This document shows positions 48,080 to 59,220 of a DNA stretch of 64,000 bases, one piece after another (position 1 is the first letter of the stretch; the number at the start of each line of letters is the position of its first letter). The DNA lies in the NCBI GenBank assembly GCA_002633005.1, contig NMRA01000650.1, positions 82,850 through 146,849 of the forward strand, written 5' to 3'. Under the pieces are notes generated by a model that saw nothing but the letters and a program-made list of their open reading frames with translations, was not told the origin of the DNA and searched no databases. Source of the stretch: Phoronis australis. Its lineage: Eukaryota; Phoronida; Phoronidae. A program made the position numbers and the translations under genes.

Positions 48080-48390
48080 ACCGACGTGTACTTGCTTGGC
48101 ATTAAATATGTGTCATACGTAAAACAGTTCCAAACAATGTCACCGGTAGTGTACATGTAGGCGTTACTTCTATTTCGAATGTTAACAGGGCCAGGATTTG
48201 GCCCCTATAACTGCAAAAAGAGAATGGCTCCTTTGGAAGATAAATTTGTTGAGTACTATAGTAGTCTGTGGTACACTTTTGACCCGGAAATATCTATTTC
48301 AACAACTCACCCATTCTTAGTGCACGGCAGAAGATGCCATCAACCACTGGGGCTGGTGACAACGGTAACTCCTTGGACTCGAAATTAAGG
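48080..48390 (+). pseudogene. Decayed coding-like segment, copy 4 of 4
   Basis: Encodes DVYLLGIKYVSYVKQFQ and MSPV, then a stop created by a TACATGTA insertion (48152-48159), then LTGPGFGPYNCKKRM and LEDKFVEYYSSLWYTFDPE. The shared residues with 9939 and 23059 define the same unknown family. Confidence 0.45.
48152..48159. other. TACATGTA scar (site 10) disrupting the decayed frame
   Basis: GGTAGTGTACATGTAGGCG here corresponds to TGTAGAGCAGGCG at 23164 and GTAGAGAAGGCG at 10009. The insertion is exactly 6 bp and brings in an in-frame TAG. Confidence 0.65.
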
Positions 48391-49082
48391 GTGAAAACCA
48401 TTCGTAAAAGCTAGCAGAAAGTTGAAATACCAGCTTGAAATTGGGTCATTTTCACTTGCCAAAATGGAGTTGCTGCACCTTTTTTGGAATATCACTTTTA
48501 CGAGCCAAAATCTGAAAAGACGACAGAAAATACATGCACTGTTTGCGTTCTCTCGAATTTTCCGATCGGATGTTTATCACCCAGCTTTGTACCAATGTAC
48601 GTGTGGTAGAATTGCGCTGCCAGTTCCGGTCGCAGCCATTAAATGCCCCTAGTCGTCATAAATTTCACTTGCATCAGGTTGGCACGCATATACTGAAATA
48701 CAAAGAGATGGTCACACTTGTCACCAAGTATAGTGCATGACGAAACATGTTACGTTACCATGATCTTCATGATACAAATTAGCAAGATGATACTGTATCA
48801 AGCAAACTACATATTCACATACACAGACTTGTCACTAAAGTTCAACATAACCGTAAGACAGTGCCGATACATATTGGCGAGTATGATTTCCTGTTGTGTG
48901 GGATTACATTTATGTCATGCACTTTACACAGGGGAACACCACACTACGCATTACTACGCAAATTTATTCTTATATGCATAAATGTAATGAGGCCACTATA
49001 ACATTCACGTTTTCGATATTTAATTGTAAATTTTATGGTCTGCACTTTTATGTTGCTCTTTTCAGTAAATTCTGTATTACAG

Positions 49083-49190
49083 AGCCCCACGTCAGAGGTG
49101 ACATTGAAAGACAAATCTCTGATATGTGTGTTGATGCGGATGAATTAGAGTATGACTATGGAAAGGGTCAAAAATTGGATACAACGGCAG
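49083..49190 (+). CDS. D exon: acidic segment upstream of ZU5 (unit 3)
   Basis: A 108-nt phase 1-1 exon after TATTACAG, encoding (E)PHVRGDIERQISDMCVDAD, then ELEYDYGKGQKLDTTA(G). Same length and phases as the 24002 exon. The donor is GTCTGC rather than GTATGC, which is weaker. Unknown fold, acidic and Tyr-rich. Confidence 0.6.
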
Positions 49191-49620
49191 GTCTGCATTT
49201 TATTTTAAATTGGTGTTTTTGAAATCTGGAAATATCATGGTAAATATTCATGGAATTGAATTGTATTTCATATAAAAGGAACCATGGGATGGCAAATTAC
49301 CTCTCGATGAACGACAACTGTTGCCATGGATACAGTATCCTAACAAACCTACTCAATTAATTCTTTTGTTGCTCTTTCAAGCTTCTTTAAAGTGGGACAA
49401 AATAGGGTAAAAAACCTTGTAATCTAAAAATCAAAATTTCGATGAGAAAAGCCTAGACTTAAAAGCGAGTATGAATATTTCTCGGTTTACTTTACTTACT
49501 AACAGTGACTGCAGCCAGAGGAAAACAATTTTTGCCAAACTCAAACTTATTTTGTTGGCATTTTTACATATTTATTGCTTCTGGATTGATAGTAAACTGC
49601 TGTTCGTTTGTTCCCATTAG

Positions 49621-49665
49621 GACTAAAGATTGATGCAGGAAGTTCACTTCAGATGGAAAAAGAAG
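49621..49665 (+). CDS. E exon upstream of ZU5 (unit 3)
   Basis: A 45-nt phase 1-1 exon between TTCCCATTAG and GTGAAG, encoding (G)LKIDAGSSLQMEKE(G). Relative to the 24411 exon it lacks six codons in frame. Its donor GTGAAG is weaker than GTAAAG in the paralogue. Confidence 0.55.
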
Positions 49666-50710
49666 GTGAAGTACAAATGACTATTTCTACTCGCTTGTAC
49701 GAAACTATTGTGGTATTACTACTATACAAATCAATTCATTATGGTTTCGTAGTTATCAGGTTTGTCTGTTTTTTGTACACTTTGGAAAATCAACAATACT
49801 CTCATTGCTTTAATTTGTTTTGTTGGTAATGGTTAGTGTATTGAGATGACTGAGACCATGCTGTGAACTATAAACCCTTCAATTTCTAAAGAACTTTTGT
49901 GTTGATCTATTCAATCACTGAATGGCAGTTACAAGAACTTCTTAGAAATGCCTTTGAAATCGGCGCCCTTCCACAAATCTTTGCGACTCCCGACATTGAG
50001 CGTAGGATCATGAAGTGAAACTTCGTGGCTATGTCATGTTCATGGTATATCCAAATATTTGTTCAACTCAACCAGTTATTTTCTCTGGTGGAGTTAAGAA
50101 CACAGACGATTACTACGGAGCAACCAAAAAGGGATGATGTTCAACAAATGAACTAACGTCATCAGTCCTGTGGCACAACATCCGACACAGCCTCGTGAAC
50201 AAGCTTTTCTGAATAATGCAGTGAGCAAACTCATGTACTTAATCAATTTCAGGTTCCAAGTCAAGCAGTTCGAGCACTGAGTACGAGGTCGGCTGTCTTC
50301 AGACTCACGATATAACTGAAAAGGCGAATGGTGCGTAATTTTATGGTTAGTCGAATGTGCATATTCACACGCTTTCAAAGGTAGTTGAAAAGCACATGTA
50401 ATGATGGCGGGATTCCTTTTCGTCCGAATTGTTATTGATAGCACTAACACAAAATTACTAACACAAGGGGCAATTGTCTGATATAGCGTGCCCGAATTTT
50501 GAAAACCGGTTATCTCCACTGAATAATGGCTATGAACTGGTTCTGAAAATACGGGCACGTTATATCAGACTGATGCCACTCAACATGTGTGAAAGTTGGT
50601 ACTTTGAAGTGATTGCTTGTAAGTACTAATGAGTAAAAAAACGGTGAATTTTAGTGTTCGCCGTTTCAATTCTTCCTAAGTACTGACCGATGTCATTTCT
50701 ATCCCTATAG
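49666..50710. other. Intron before ZU5-3
   Basis: Parallels 24474-25558, ending CCCTATAG. The minus-strand open frame 50094-50558 has no family resemblance and is antisense to repeated intron sequence. Confidence 0.55.
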
Positions 50711-51564
50711 CAACCATTGATGGAGCAACTGGTGGAGTGATTCGGTGGAAGGAGGTTCAACTTAGAGTGCCGCCAAATGCAATATCCGGGCACATAACAA
50801 TTGAATTTGTAGATCAGCCGTTGTTAGCGCAAGCAGTGCATGACAAAACGAAAGGCAGAGCCAATCTCCATTGTCAGGGAATATGCGTGACTTGCACAGA
50901 TGATGATGCAACATTCTCCTACCCAATCGAAATTCGTATGACTGTTCGAACAATGTTGGAAAACGCCAATGATCACCGATTAGACAGCAAAGGCTTTCGC
51001 ATATTGCGTGAAAAAAATCATGAGGTGACGGACATTACTGAAGATTGCGATGTCAGGCTACACGGGGAGGAAATAGTGTTCTACTGTAAAACATTTTCAG
51101 ATGTGGATCTGGCGTGGGTGAAAAATGTCCCTTCACGAGTTGTTAAATACATCTATAAGGTCATCACACATATTCTCAAATCATCGTACATCTGCAAGAT
51201 ATGTCCTTGTATTAAAGGTAAACAAGAGGAAGGATTGAAAGTTAAACTGTATTGTCATGGCGAGCAAGTGGTGCCTTCTGGTGACCTTGAGCACGAGTGC
51301 ATATATGACAGTGAAAAACAGCGCTTTACAAATGAAGTCACGCTCTGGTTTCAAGTTGCGTGCAGGTGCATTAAAACTGGCAAAGCGACAATACGTTCGT
51401 CTTCAAAGGACTTGGAACTTGAAAGGAGTGTTTGCGAAAGTACGGGGAAACCATTTTCAAGACTCGTGTCTGATGTTAAAGCCCTTGTAGGTGGGGAAGT
51501 TCAACTTCATGTTTATGGAGTAAACTACCCGAAAGCGCTCCTAAACATGTCTGTGAAGGTCCAT
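50711..51564 (+). CDS. ZU5 plus UPA-like exon (ZU5-3, unit 3)
   Basis: An 854-nt exon, same length and phases as ZU5-1, aligning without gaps. ZU5 half: GGVIRWKEVQLRVPPNAISG, YPIEIRMTVRTML, FRILREKNHEVTDITED and IVFYCKTFSDVDLAW. The final TFS again replaces the HFS needed for PIDD-type autocleavage. UPA-like half: YICKICPCIKG, VKLYCHGEQV, LEHECIYDSE, EVTLWFQVACRC, VCESTGKPFS, VQLHVYGV and SVKVH. An intact frame, retained Cys positions and conservative changes argue for a functional gene. D (49083) and E (49621) lie upstream, and G (55172) and DED (59109, 62844) downstream, giving the complete set for one ZU5-UPA-like-DED protein. Confidence 0.8.
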
Positions 51565-51918
51565 GTAAGTACCTGCTCAACTTGTTTTGGTGTAAGTTTT
51601 CCCGTGCATATATGTGTGTTGTCTATTGGAGCTTGAACCATGAGTCCGCGTTGTGGGCTTCACGGGTATTGCGAGTGTCTTATTAGATAAAAACAATAAT
51701 GCATTACAGTATTGGAATTATCAGAATGGCAATCGTTGTGCATTTTTTATCCTGCAATACAATATTGGCCAAGTATTGTATATACAATGAATGCAAGGTA
51801 TATTTTTTGTCACCAAGAAATCACTCAAGACAATATTTACACAGAAGAGTTTTGTGGAAAGATGGTCACATGCGTTTTCATAATTTGTTTTCATTATACT
51901 TTGCATCAAGAACAATAT

Positions 51919-53310
51919 CACGGGTGAGAAACAACATGACTGCCGGTCTTCTAAATGGTACTGACTCAGTCAAAACAGGGCCTCCGGCGATCAAATGTGA
52001 CCTCTGCACCAGAAAATGGGACTGACGCACCTAAAAGCATGACCGCCCCACCAGAAAACAGGACCGCCGGGAACTGAACTTGACCTCCGGACAAAATATA
52101 GTTATCCAGGCCTTTGTATGATACTGCGGGTTACGACGTAACCGGTCAGCTAGTTGTGTAAAGACTATCGCCAAAATAAAGCTTGGTAGCACTGCGTTAT
52201 TGATCTCCGTTACATCCCGGAAATTTCCTACAGGCCGGGAATAGTTCTGTTCGTCACATCGTCGTGAAACTTATATCAAAATGTAGAACTAGCGAGCGGA
52301 GCAGGCGCATGCAAAATGTAGCTAGGAGTCAATCGACACTCACCTTGCAGCTTGCAGCCGCTTGAGTGAAAAACAATCTTACGAACGTCATTTCTTTGCC
52401 ATTGTAACTTTACAAAAAAGTCTGTCGCGCTCGCGACATGAGCACGCGCCACTTCCTAAAATTTTGCGACATCTTTTGGAAGATGCTGACTCAACTTCGC
52501 AGCAGCACGATTTGTTCTAAAATTCGGTTTGCTGGTTTTAAAATATTAAAATTTTTATGACGAAATGAAACCAGTTATGTCAATCTGTGCATGCAACCTG
52601 GTAGAAGAGCAAAAGAGCTGACTGAAGAATCGGTGAAAAAAGGTACGGGTCAATGTAAGCCGACCTGAAAGAACGCCTCTCAACTTTAGCATCGGAATAA
52701 CATTTTTCCCGGCAAGAGCCGTTAAATAATGTAGTTTACTCAAGGAAGGGTGTCGTTCATAACACTAATTCGGTGTTTTACCCATATCGGCGCCAAGCTG
52801 TATATTTAGTATACTGCTTTGCCGCGCAAAGGCTAGTTATGATGCTTCACCCGATAACTAGAACGCCCGTTTTTTTTTCTTGACCAAAACGTCAAATTGG
52901 AGAAAACGATTTTCATTTTGTTCTAAAAGTTACGCAGAGGATAACGTTATAATTACAGTATTTAGCTCAAAGGCTTGCAACGTGAATGTCGGTCTGTGGT
53001 GAAAACTCAAAAGCGCCGCGTGTTATAAAGCCAAGTGTCCTGTAGTGCACAAAAGGTTCGTTGGATTAATCGGCACAAGACCTGCATACGTATATACAGG
53101 TAGCTTCATTGTATGATCTGTGTAGACCTACCGGCAATACATGTACATCTTAGCTTGTTTTTCATTGCGGTTTCAATCCCCGGCGGTCATGTCCAGTCCC
53201 CGGCGGTCCTGTTTTCTGGTGGGGCGGTCCCATTTGATCCCCGGAGGTCCTGTTTTGGGTGAGTCGGTCCGATTTAAGAGGACCGGCGGTCATGTTGTTT
53301 CTCACCCGTG
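51919..53310. mobile_element. Foldback-type DNA transposon with long inverted repeats
   Basis: The left end CACGGGTGAGAAACAACATG is repeated inverted at the right end (CATGTTGTTTCTCACCCGTG), and similarity extends about 145-180 bp inward through GGACC..CCGG and CACCAGAAAACAGGACCGCC words. AATAT flanks both sides (51914-51918 and 53311-53315). The unit-1/2 paralogue near 26800 is uninterrupted. No transposase is recognised in the 1.1-kb interior. CAC termini with a 5-bp target duplication are shared with Transib/RAG-like elements, but the family is not established. Confidence 0.78.
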
Positions 53311-53399
53311 AATATTACTACAAACAACACCTTCACTATAACTCTTGATTAGTGAAATGTTTGTAAATGTCAGTCCATTTGTTCCACATAATGTATATG

Positions 53400-54560
53400 C
53401 ATTCAATCGTATGCATTTTAAAAGCTGTTCAAAGAAAATTATTTGTTGATTTGCTTTGGACAAGGCTTGATATCCAAGATTAAAATATCCAACATGCCTC
53501 AAGACTTTTACTGTGCTGGTGCACTTGTTCTACGGGCGTTCTGCACGCCACCTGTGAACAACTCCGGTCGAGTCTTCATTTTATTTTGCAGCAATAGATT
53601 CGCAGCACTTCCTGACAACAAAAATATTGTATTTCTAGTTTTGATGGTTTTGCTATTACCTTTGTGAATGTGCGTGTACTTTGTGTTTCGACGTTTTTTA
53701 ATCAACCTTCTCATATTCAAAACTGTCCAGTCAACTACTGGAAATTGAACAGATCGTGAACTTAATAGCATAGTTTCTTGGATGTACGCAGAAAAACATC
53801 CTAGCGCCCAGGGCCAGTTGCGTGAAACATCAGTCATTCAATACATACATATTAGATTAAACGTTTCCAACTTGGAAAAAACGCCCAACATTTGTCCAAG
53901 GTGGCAGAAGAGGAGATCAAACGATGTAATCCTTTTTCCCGTTTTATTAAACCAGGTCCAGGGCACCTTGGGCTCGTTNATGCACTTTAAAAGCTGTTCA
54001 AAGAAAATTATTTGTTGATCTGCTTTGGACAAGGCTTGATATCCAAGACTAAAATATCCAACATGCCTCAAGACTTTCCTGTGCTGGTGCACTTGTTCTA
54101 CGGGCGTTCTGCACGCCACCTGTGAACAACTCCGGTCGAGTCTTCATTTTATTTTGCAGCAATAGATTCGCAGCACTTGCTGACAACAAAAATATCGTAT
54201 TTCTAGTTTTGATGGTTTTGCTATTACCTATGTGAATGTGCGTGTACTTTGTGTTTCGACGTTTTTTAATCAACCTTCTCATATTCAAAACTGTCCAGTC
54301 AACTACTGGAAATTGAACAGATCGTGAACTTAATAGCATAGTTTCTTGGATGTACGCAGAAAAAACATCCTAGCGCCTAGGGTCAGTTGCGTGAAACATC
54401 AGTCATTCAAGTACATACGCATTAGATTAAACGTTTCCAACTTGGAAAAAACGCCCAGCAATTGTCCAAGGTGGCAGAAGAGGAGATCAAACGATGTAAT
54501 CCTTTTTCCCGTTTTATTAAACCAGGTCCAGGGCACCTTGGGCTCGTTACTGAAATCACC
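53400..54560. repeat. Direct duplication of about 580 bp around an N
   Basis: The block from GCATTTTAAAAGCTGTTC (53412) to GGGCTCGTT (53977) recurs from 53980 to about 54548 with few differences; the N at 53979 is the join. Paralogous to 26900-29420 in unit 2. It is likely an assembly duplicate, not a biological one. Confidence 0.7.
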
Positions 54561-55171
54561 CATGTACAAAGGTCTCTTAACTTGGACTTTTTACCGTGGT
54601 TCAAGTTTTGCACTGGCCATTGCGATCTTATTTCATTGTGCCTTAATTTCACGGCTGTTTAAAATTGACTGAAATTAAATCTGACGTAAAATGCTGACTG
54701 ACTCAGAATTTTTTAACAATTCGATCAGTCATGGGGTGTTGACTATCGTATTGTTGAATCTATGCTGATGTTACCCTAGCAATCGTTCCTTTTTGCAAAA
54801 TAAAAAAAATAAAACATCACTGAAATGTATTGCATGGCAGCACGGAGGCTCTAAATTATGTTTCAGTCGTCCAGTTCTTTGAAAATTAAAAAAACAATTT
54901 AAATACAACTGTATATTTAAAGTGATTGAATTCCCAGCAAACCAATCTGGTCCTACTCGTTATTTACAATGCCGCTAAATACAATATTGAACGAAAGCAG
55001 TACCATAAATTACTAACGAGGAAAGTTAAGAAAGTGTCTGTGAATAGGACAAGCATCAATTTTTTATAGTAATTTTGATACCTTTACCACCTCTTGTGTT
55101 GTTGAGGTTAAATTAACCTGGAAGGGATGCTACTGTACTATTTTTGTGCATTGCATTTTGTTTCGTTTTAG

Positions 55172-55226
55172 GAAGACTCGGCGGTCAGAAAGGAACTTGC
55201 TACACACACAACACCGAATACAACTG
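55172..55226 (+). CDS. G linker exon between ZU5-3 and DED (unit 3)
   Basis: A 55-nt exon between CGTTTTAG and GTAAG, phase 0 in and phase 1 out, encoding EDSAVRKELATHTTPNTT(G). The same length and PNTTG end as the other G exons support it; the middle is diverged, as expected of a linker. Confidence 0.65.
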
Positions 55227-58200
55227 GTAAGAATGACTCCATTTGCATAGCATGAATGTGACTCACCGTAGTGACGTACATGTATACCTGGAAAGTGTTT
55301 TGTAGCCCAGTTTCTCTCAAAAATCAGGATATCTGAAGACCTATTAAAGTCACTTTAGTGAAAGTCAAGTGTTTCAGAATTATACTCGGGAGATTACCAG
55401 CCGGACCTACAGTAGAAACATGGTGATCACTGAATTAACAAATACAAAATTGAATACAATACGTTGGGATTCTTCGCCGGCAGCGCAAACAATTGTTGTT
55501 CCTACGGAACTCAATCCGGTGTATCTTAGGCTACCAACGCACTGCAAAACATGAGCACGTAAGGAATGGAATCCGTGAGTTCTGTACCATTATATACGTA
55601 CAGTATTTCAATGTCACCTACCATTCTCTTTGAATGTAGCCCTTCACTACTTGCACGGATTCGCCATTTCGCCCGAACACGAGGTGATGTGGGTAAACTT
55701 CAACGTAGTAATGGTTTGACATGTTTAGGAACCGTCGCTTCCACGTTTGCGGTGATAAAAGAAGCTTCGTGTAGTAAGCAACAGTCACTTTTGCAGCTTC
55801 ACCTAAGTGTGAAAATATAGAATTTTACCTGGACATGCGGATACAATCTCAAGCATACTCAAAAACACTTGCACTTTTGTCTCTCGTGCTTTTTCAAGGT
55901 CTTGGTGTACATCTAGATTGTTGTTTCACTTGAGACTTTGTTTCTGGAACGCCTTCCTGGTCCATCTGCCTGCGCTACAAAGACGAAGACATCGTGAAAC
56001 TGTAAGATGGTGAAGCAGTTCTATACACTATCTGCGAAACACGTCGAACCAAATCGCCATGTCAATTCTAGACAGCAAGCTCTAACAATCCAACCAATTT
56101 AGGATTGCCAGCTCATATGGCTATGAAATAAACTGTAAGCTGCCTGCTGAAGGGCTGAGATATGCAGTATTGGTTATCAACGTACTTTAAGTTATCTATG
56201 CTTAAAGCAATCTGCAGCCATGTTCTAATCAGTATCATCAAAATTTCATCAATATGGAAAGGGTTCCAAGGTAAAAGCACTCGTATTATTGTGCAGTGGT
56301 GACTTTTCAGAGACCAAATATCAGTGCGACGTAGACGTAATGGTATAACGCAAGACACCAGAGTAACACGTGCACATTGCCGACAAGAAACGTTTTATTC
56401 TAATTATAGTTTATAATCAGGTTTTGAGTCCAAAGAATGGTACAAAAAAATGTGTTTTGACAAAACGTCAATTAAATGAACGGCTATTAGTAAGGCCAAG
56501 TTTCTAACAGTAATTTGAAACGGTGATGTTTTGTAAGTATATTTAAGGATAATTAAGGATATTTAAGGATATTTAAGGATATTTAAGGATATTTAAGTAT
56601 ATTTAAGATATTTAAGGATATTTAAGGATATTTAAGGATATTTAAGATATTTTACACACTTATGTGTATTTAACAAAATATCGTCAATCTTCAAATTTAT
56701 ATAAAAATATTTTAACTGCTGCATCGAGAAAATTTTAATTTTTGAAAATAGGTATACTACATGTAAGTTGCCATTTTTAAGGCAGTGCAACAAAAATACA
56801 GATTTGTATCTACACTTTTGCACTAGCAACATCGTACTTTTTGTTTAATGTAAATGTTCTAGATAACAAGTATCTGTGGCTATGGTACCGTTGTCTAAGT
56901 TACCCCTTCATGTTCATCTCAAACAACGTTAAGTGTTTGTTATTAAAACATCAAAAGTCCTACATTTGATGTTTCCTCATGCTAAACTGTAAAGCTTTAA
57001 AAATAAACCATGAGCAAATTTTCGGAGATCGATGGATAAAGCACGGTTTATGAAAGTCTTATATCCATGTGGTCATTTATTTTTGAGACATTTCCCTCAG
57101 GGTCTGAGCTCAGTCCACTGGGGTAGGTTGTTCACACAACTGTTAACTAAGAGCCAGCATGAGAACATCTGCGTGTCTGGTCACAGGCAATGGTGTTCTT
57201 CGATAGAACTATTTTAAGTGTGCAGAGGGTGTTTGGGACATCAGTGCCGCTACTTTTTGTTGGTATAGTGATGTTTGGTGCAACAATCTTATTCATTCCA
57301 CTATGAGGGGTCCCATAACAAAAAATCCAAGTATTGAACTGAAGGACTCCTTTACTTCGTCATTCGGGAAGTCGAATTGTTGCATGCTAAGTAATGCCTA
57401 TTGTTTTCTGAAAAGCAGTTGGTTACACAGCTTGTTTAGACAATTAAAAAATACTTTAAACCCAACGGCATTTAAACGAAATGTAATAACAATAACTTAA
57501 CGCGCTTTATTACAATTCCACGGAAGTGTGTATCTCGTTTTAATATGGATACGTAGGCGTATCTTTAGCAAATGTGGGTCGATTTTGACAAAAAAACATA
57601 CCCCTGTGGTTGATATAAGATGATTTAAAATTAAATATTAAGTTTAAATGAGAAAAATGCAACAATTGAAATACTCAGCAATATTCCAGTCACAGACCAG
57701 CAGAAAGCTTATAACTGTGGTAAATCAAACGCAAAGCTGTTAACGTAAACAAAACTGCTGCACACATGTTATGTGGCCGTCTGCAGAAACCTACTCGAAC
57801 ATACGGACACTCGACTTCAGACACTGAACGAAATGATAAGATGTGGCGACGTTAGACAAAAATGAACGCATTTCTCCAGTACTGCTAGACCTGCTAGGCA
57901 TGGAACTCTAAAACTGCAACAATATCTACGCAATGCCGAATGCGGTCAAAGAATTCGGACTGACTACCGCTTAGATCGCCATTGTTTTGTCTACATCGAA
58001 GCTCAAAGGTCAAACGTCACATTTCCTTATAAGGGCAGTTTTTGGAGACTCCGGCACTTCGGTGGCCGGGATACAAAAACCAAGCGCACGTGCATGTTAT
58101 TAAAATTGAGGTGAAGCATTATTTTGAATTCAAGAGTTGTGCTTGTTGAAAACTCAACGTACCTGGATTTTTTACCGATTTAAAATTTAACCGCCATAAA

Positions 58201-59108
58201 GGCCACTGTCGGTTTCTTGTCAATTCTGAACTGACCTTACCCACCGTCGGTTGGTGTGAAAGTTACCGGTCAAATTCCTCCATATCTTGATCACCGTTTC
58301 GCGATATACTCTCCAAGAAAGTTTATTTGCATTGAATGACAGGTTTTCTCTTTTAACTTATAACTACAATGGGTACATTAGCTAATTAAAAGTCGAGGCA
58401 TTTCTTGCTAGCTGTGTTTCCTGAATAAACAAGCGGATGAACATTTGCAAACGAGAATCAAAATGTGAATCAAAATGTGAATCAAAAACAATGTAACAAC
58501 ATTTGTACATTCAAGCAGTATACATACACTCTTAAATATAGTATGGTCAACATTCAAGAACCGTTCCTCACCGGATATACAGGGTATTCCAGTCACGGAA
58601 ATGGTCAATGATTATCTAATTTCGGCCGAGGTACCAAGAACATTGTGTTTAAGATTCGCACTTTATTATGTAACAGATAAATGCGTCGTGGTATGTTACG
58701 TATTACTTAACTTGGTGTTCTGCATTCTGAATGCTTTCATTTGGAATAAATTTTTGTAATGAGGTCTAAAAATATAAAAAATCATGAGGTTGGACAAGAC
58801 TACGCCTCGCTGTTTAGACACATCCATGTAATTCTCTTCAATTTAGTGGATTACAGCCATGCTTCACATCTGTCAAAAACTTCAACTACAGAGCGACGTG
58901 TGGCAATAACTGTTATGAAAATCGCCGCCATATATATTGCCGGTGTTGCATCTGGTGTCTTGAGAAAAGAATTACAAAAGTGACATCACATCCTGGTATT
59001 ATAAGTAAATCAGGGGATGTTTAGGATGTCGTTGGATTATGTGTAAACTAATCAAAACGTCTATCAATACCATTAACATTCCTTATACGTGTGCCAATAT
59101 ATTTTCAG
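55227..59108. other. Intron between G and DED-A (unit 3)
   Basis: Parts match 30000-31000 and 35900-36260. The 57096-58990 stretch has no counterpart in the window and holds no supported exon. Open frames at 57032, 57303 and 58759 are short and unconserved. Confidence 0.5.
56539..56650. repeat. 10-bp minisatellite
   Basis: About eleven copies of ATATTTAAGG with single-base variants (AATTAAGG, ATTTAAGAT). AT-rich and intronic. Confidence 0.9.
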
Positions 59109-59220
59109 AATCACCGAGAAGCCGAGCAGAACTTCATCAACTACTACTACTGGAGGTTGCTGACCAACTCATTGATCGTGATTTTCAAAGACTAAAGACA
59201 TTCTGTGAACATTTGATTGT
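59109..59220 (+). CDS. DED-A exon: helices 1-2 of a death effector domain (unit 3)
   Basis: A 112-nt exon between ATTTTCAG and GTAAG (phase 1 in, phase 2 out) encoding (E)SPRSRAE, LHQLLLLEVADQLI and FQRLKTFCEHLIV. The helix 1 LLLLEV run and LK-x-FC helix 2 follow the DED pattern. Its start differs from units 1 and 2 (ESPRSR versus GKRR), which removes part of the basic patch. Its partner half is at 62844. Confidence 0.76.

Larger units (their letters stand above)
45957..49080. repeat. Duplicon copy d
   Basis: Matches copies a, b and c in order, with deletions. It ends at the D exon acceptor, as copy c does. No E-like basic exon (11282/13914 type) is found in this unit. Confidence 0.6.

Noticed and set aside
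50094-50558. 154-codon minus-strand open frame
   Set aside because: Antisense to intron sequence shared with 24950-25400, where no equivalent frame exists; no recognisable motif.
51919-53310. Calling the foldback element a ProtoRAG or Transib transposon
   Set aside because: Only the CAC ends and 5-bp duplication agree. There is no transposase and the terminal heptamer does not match.
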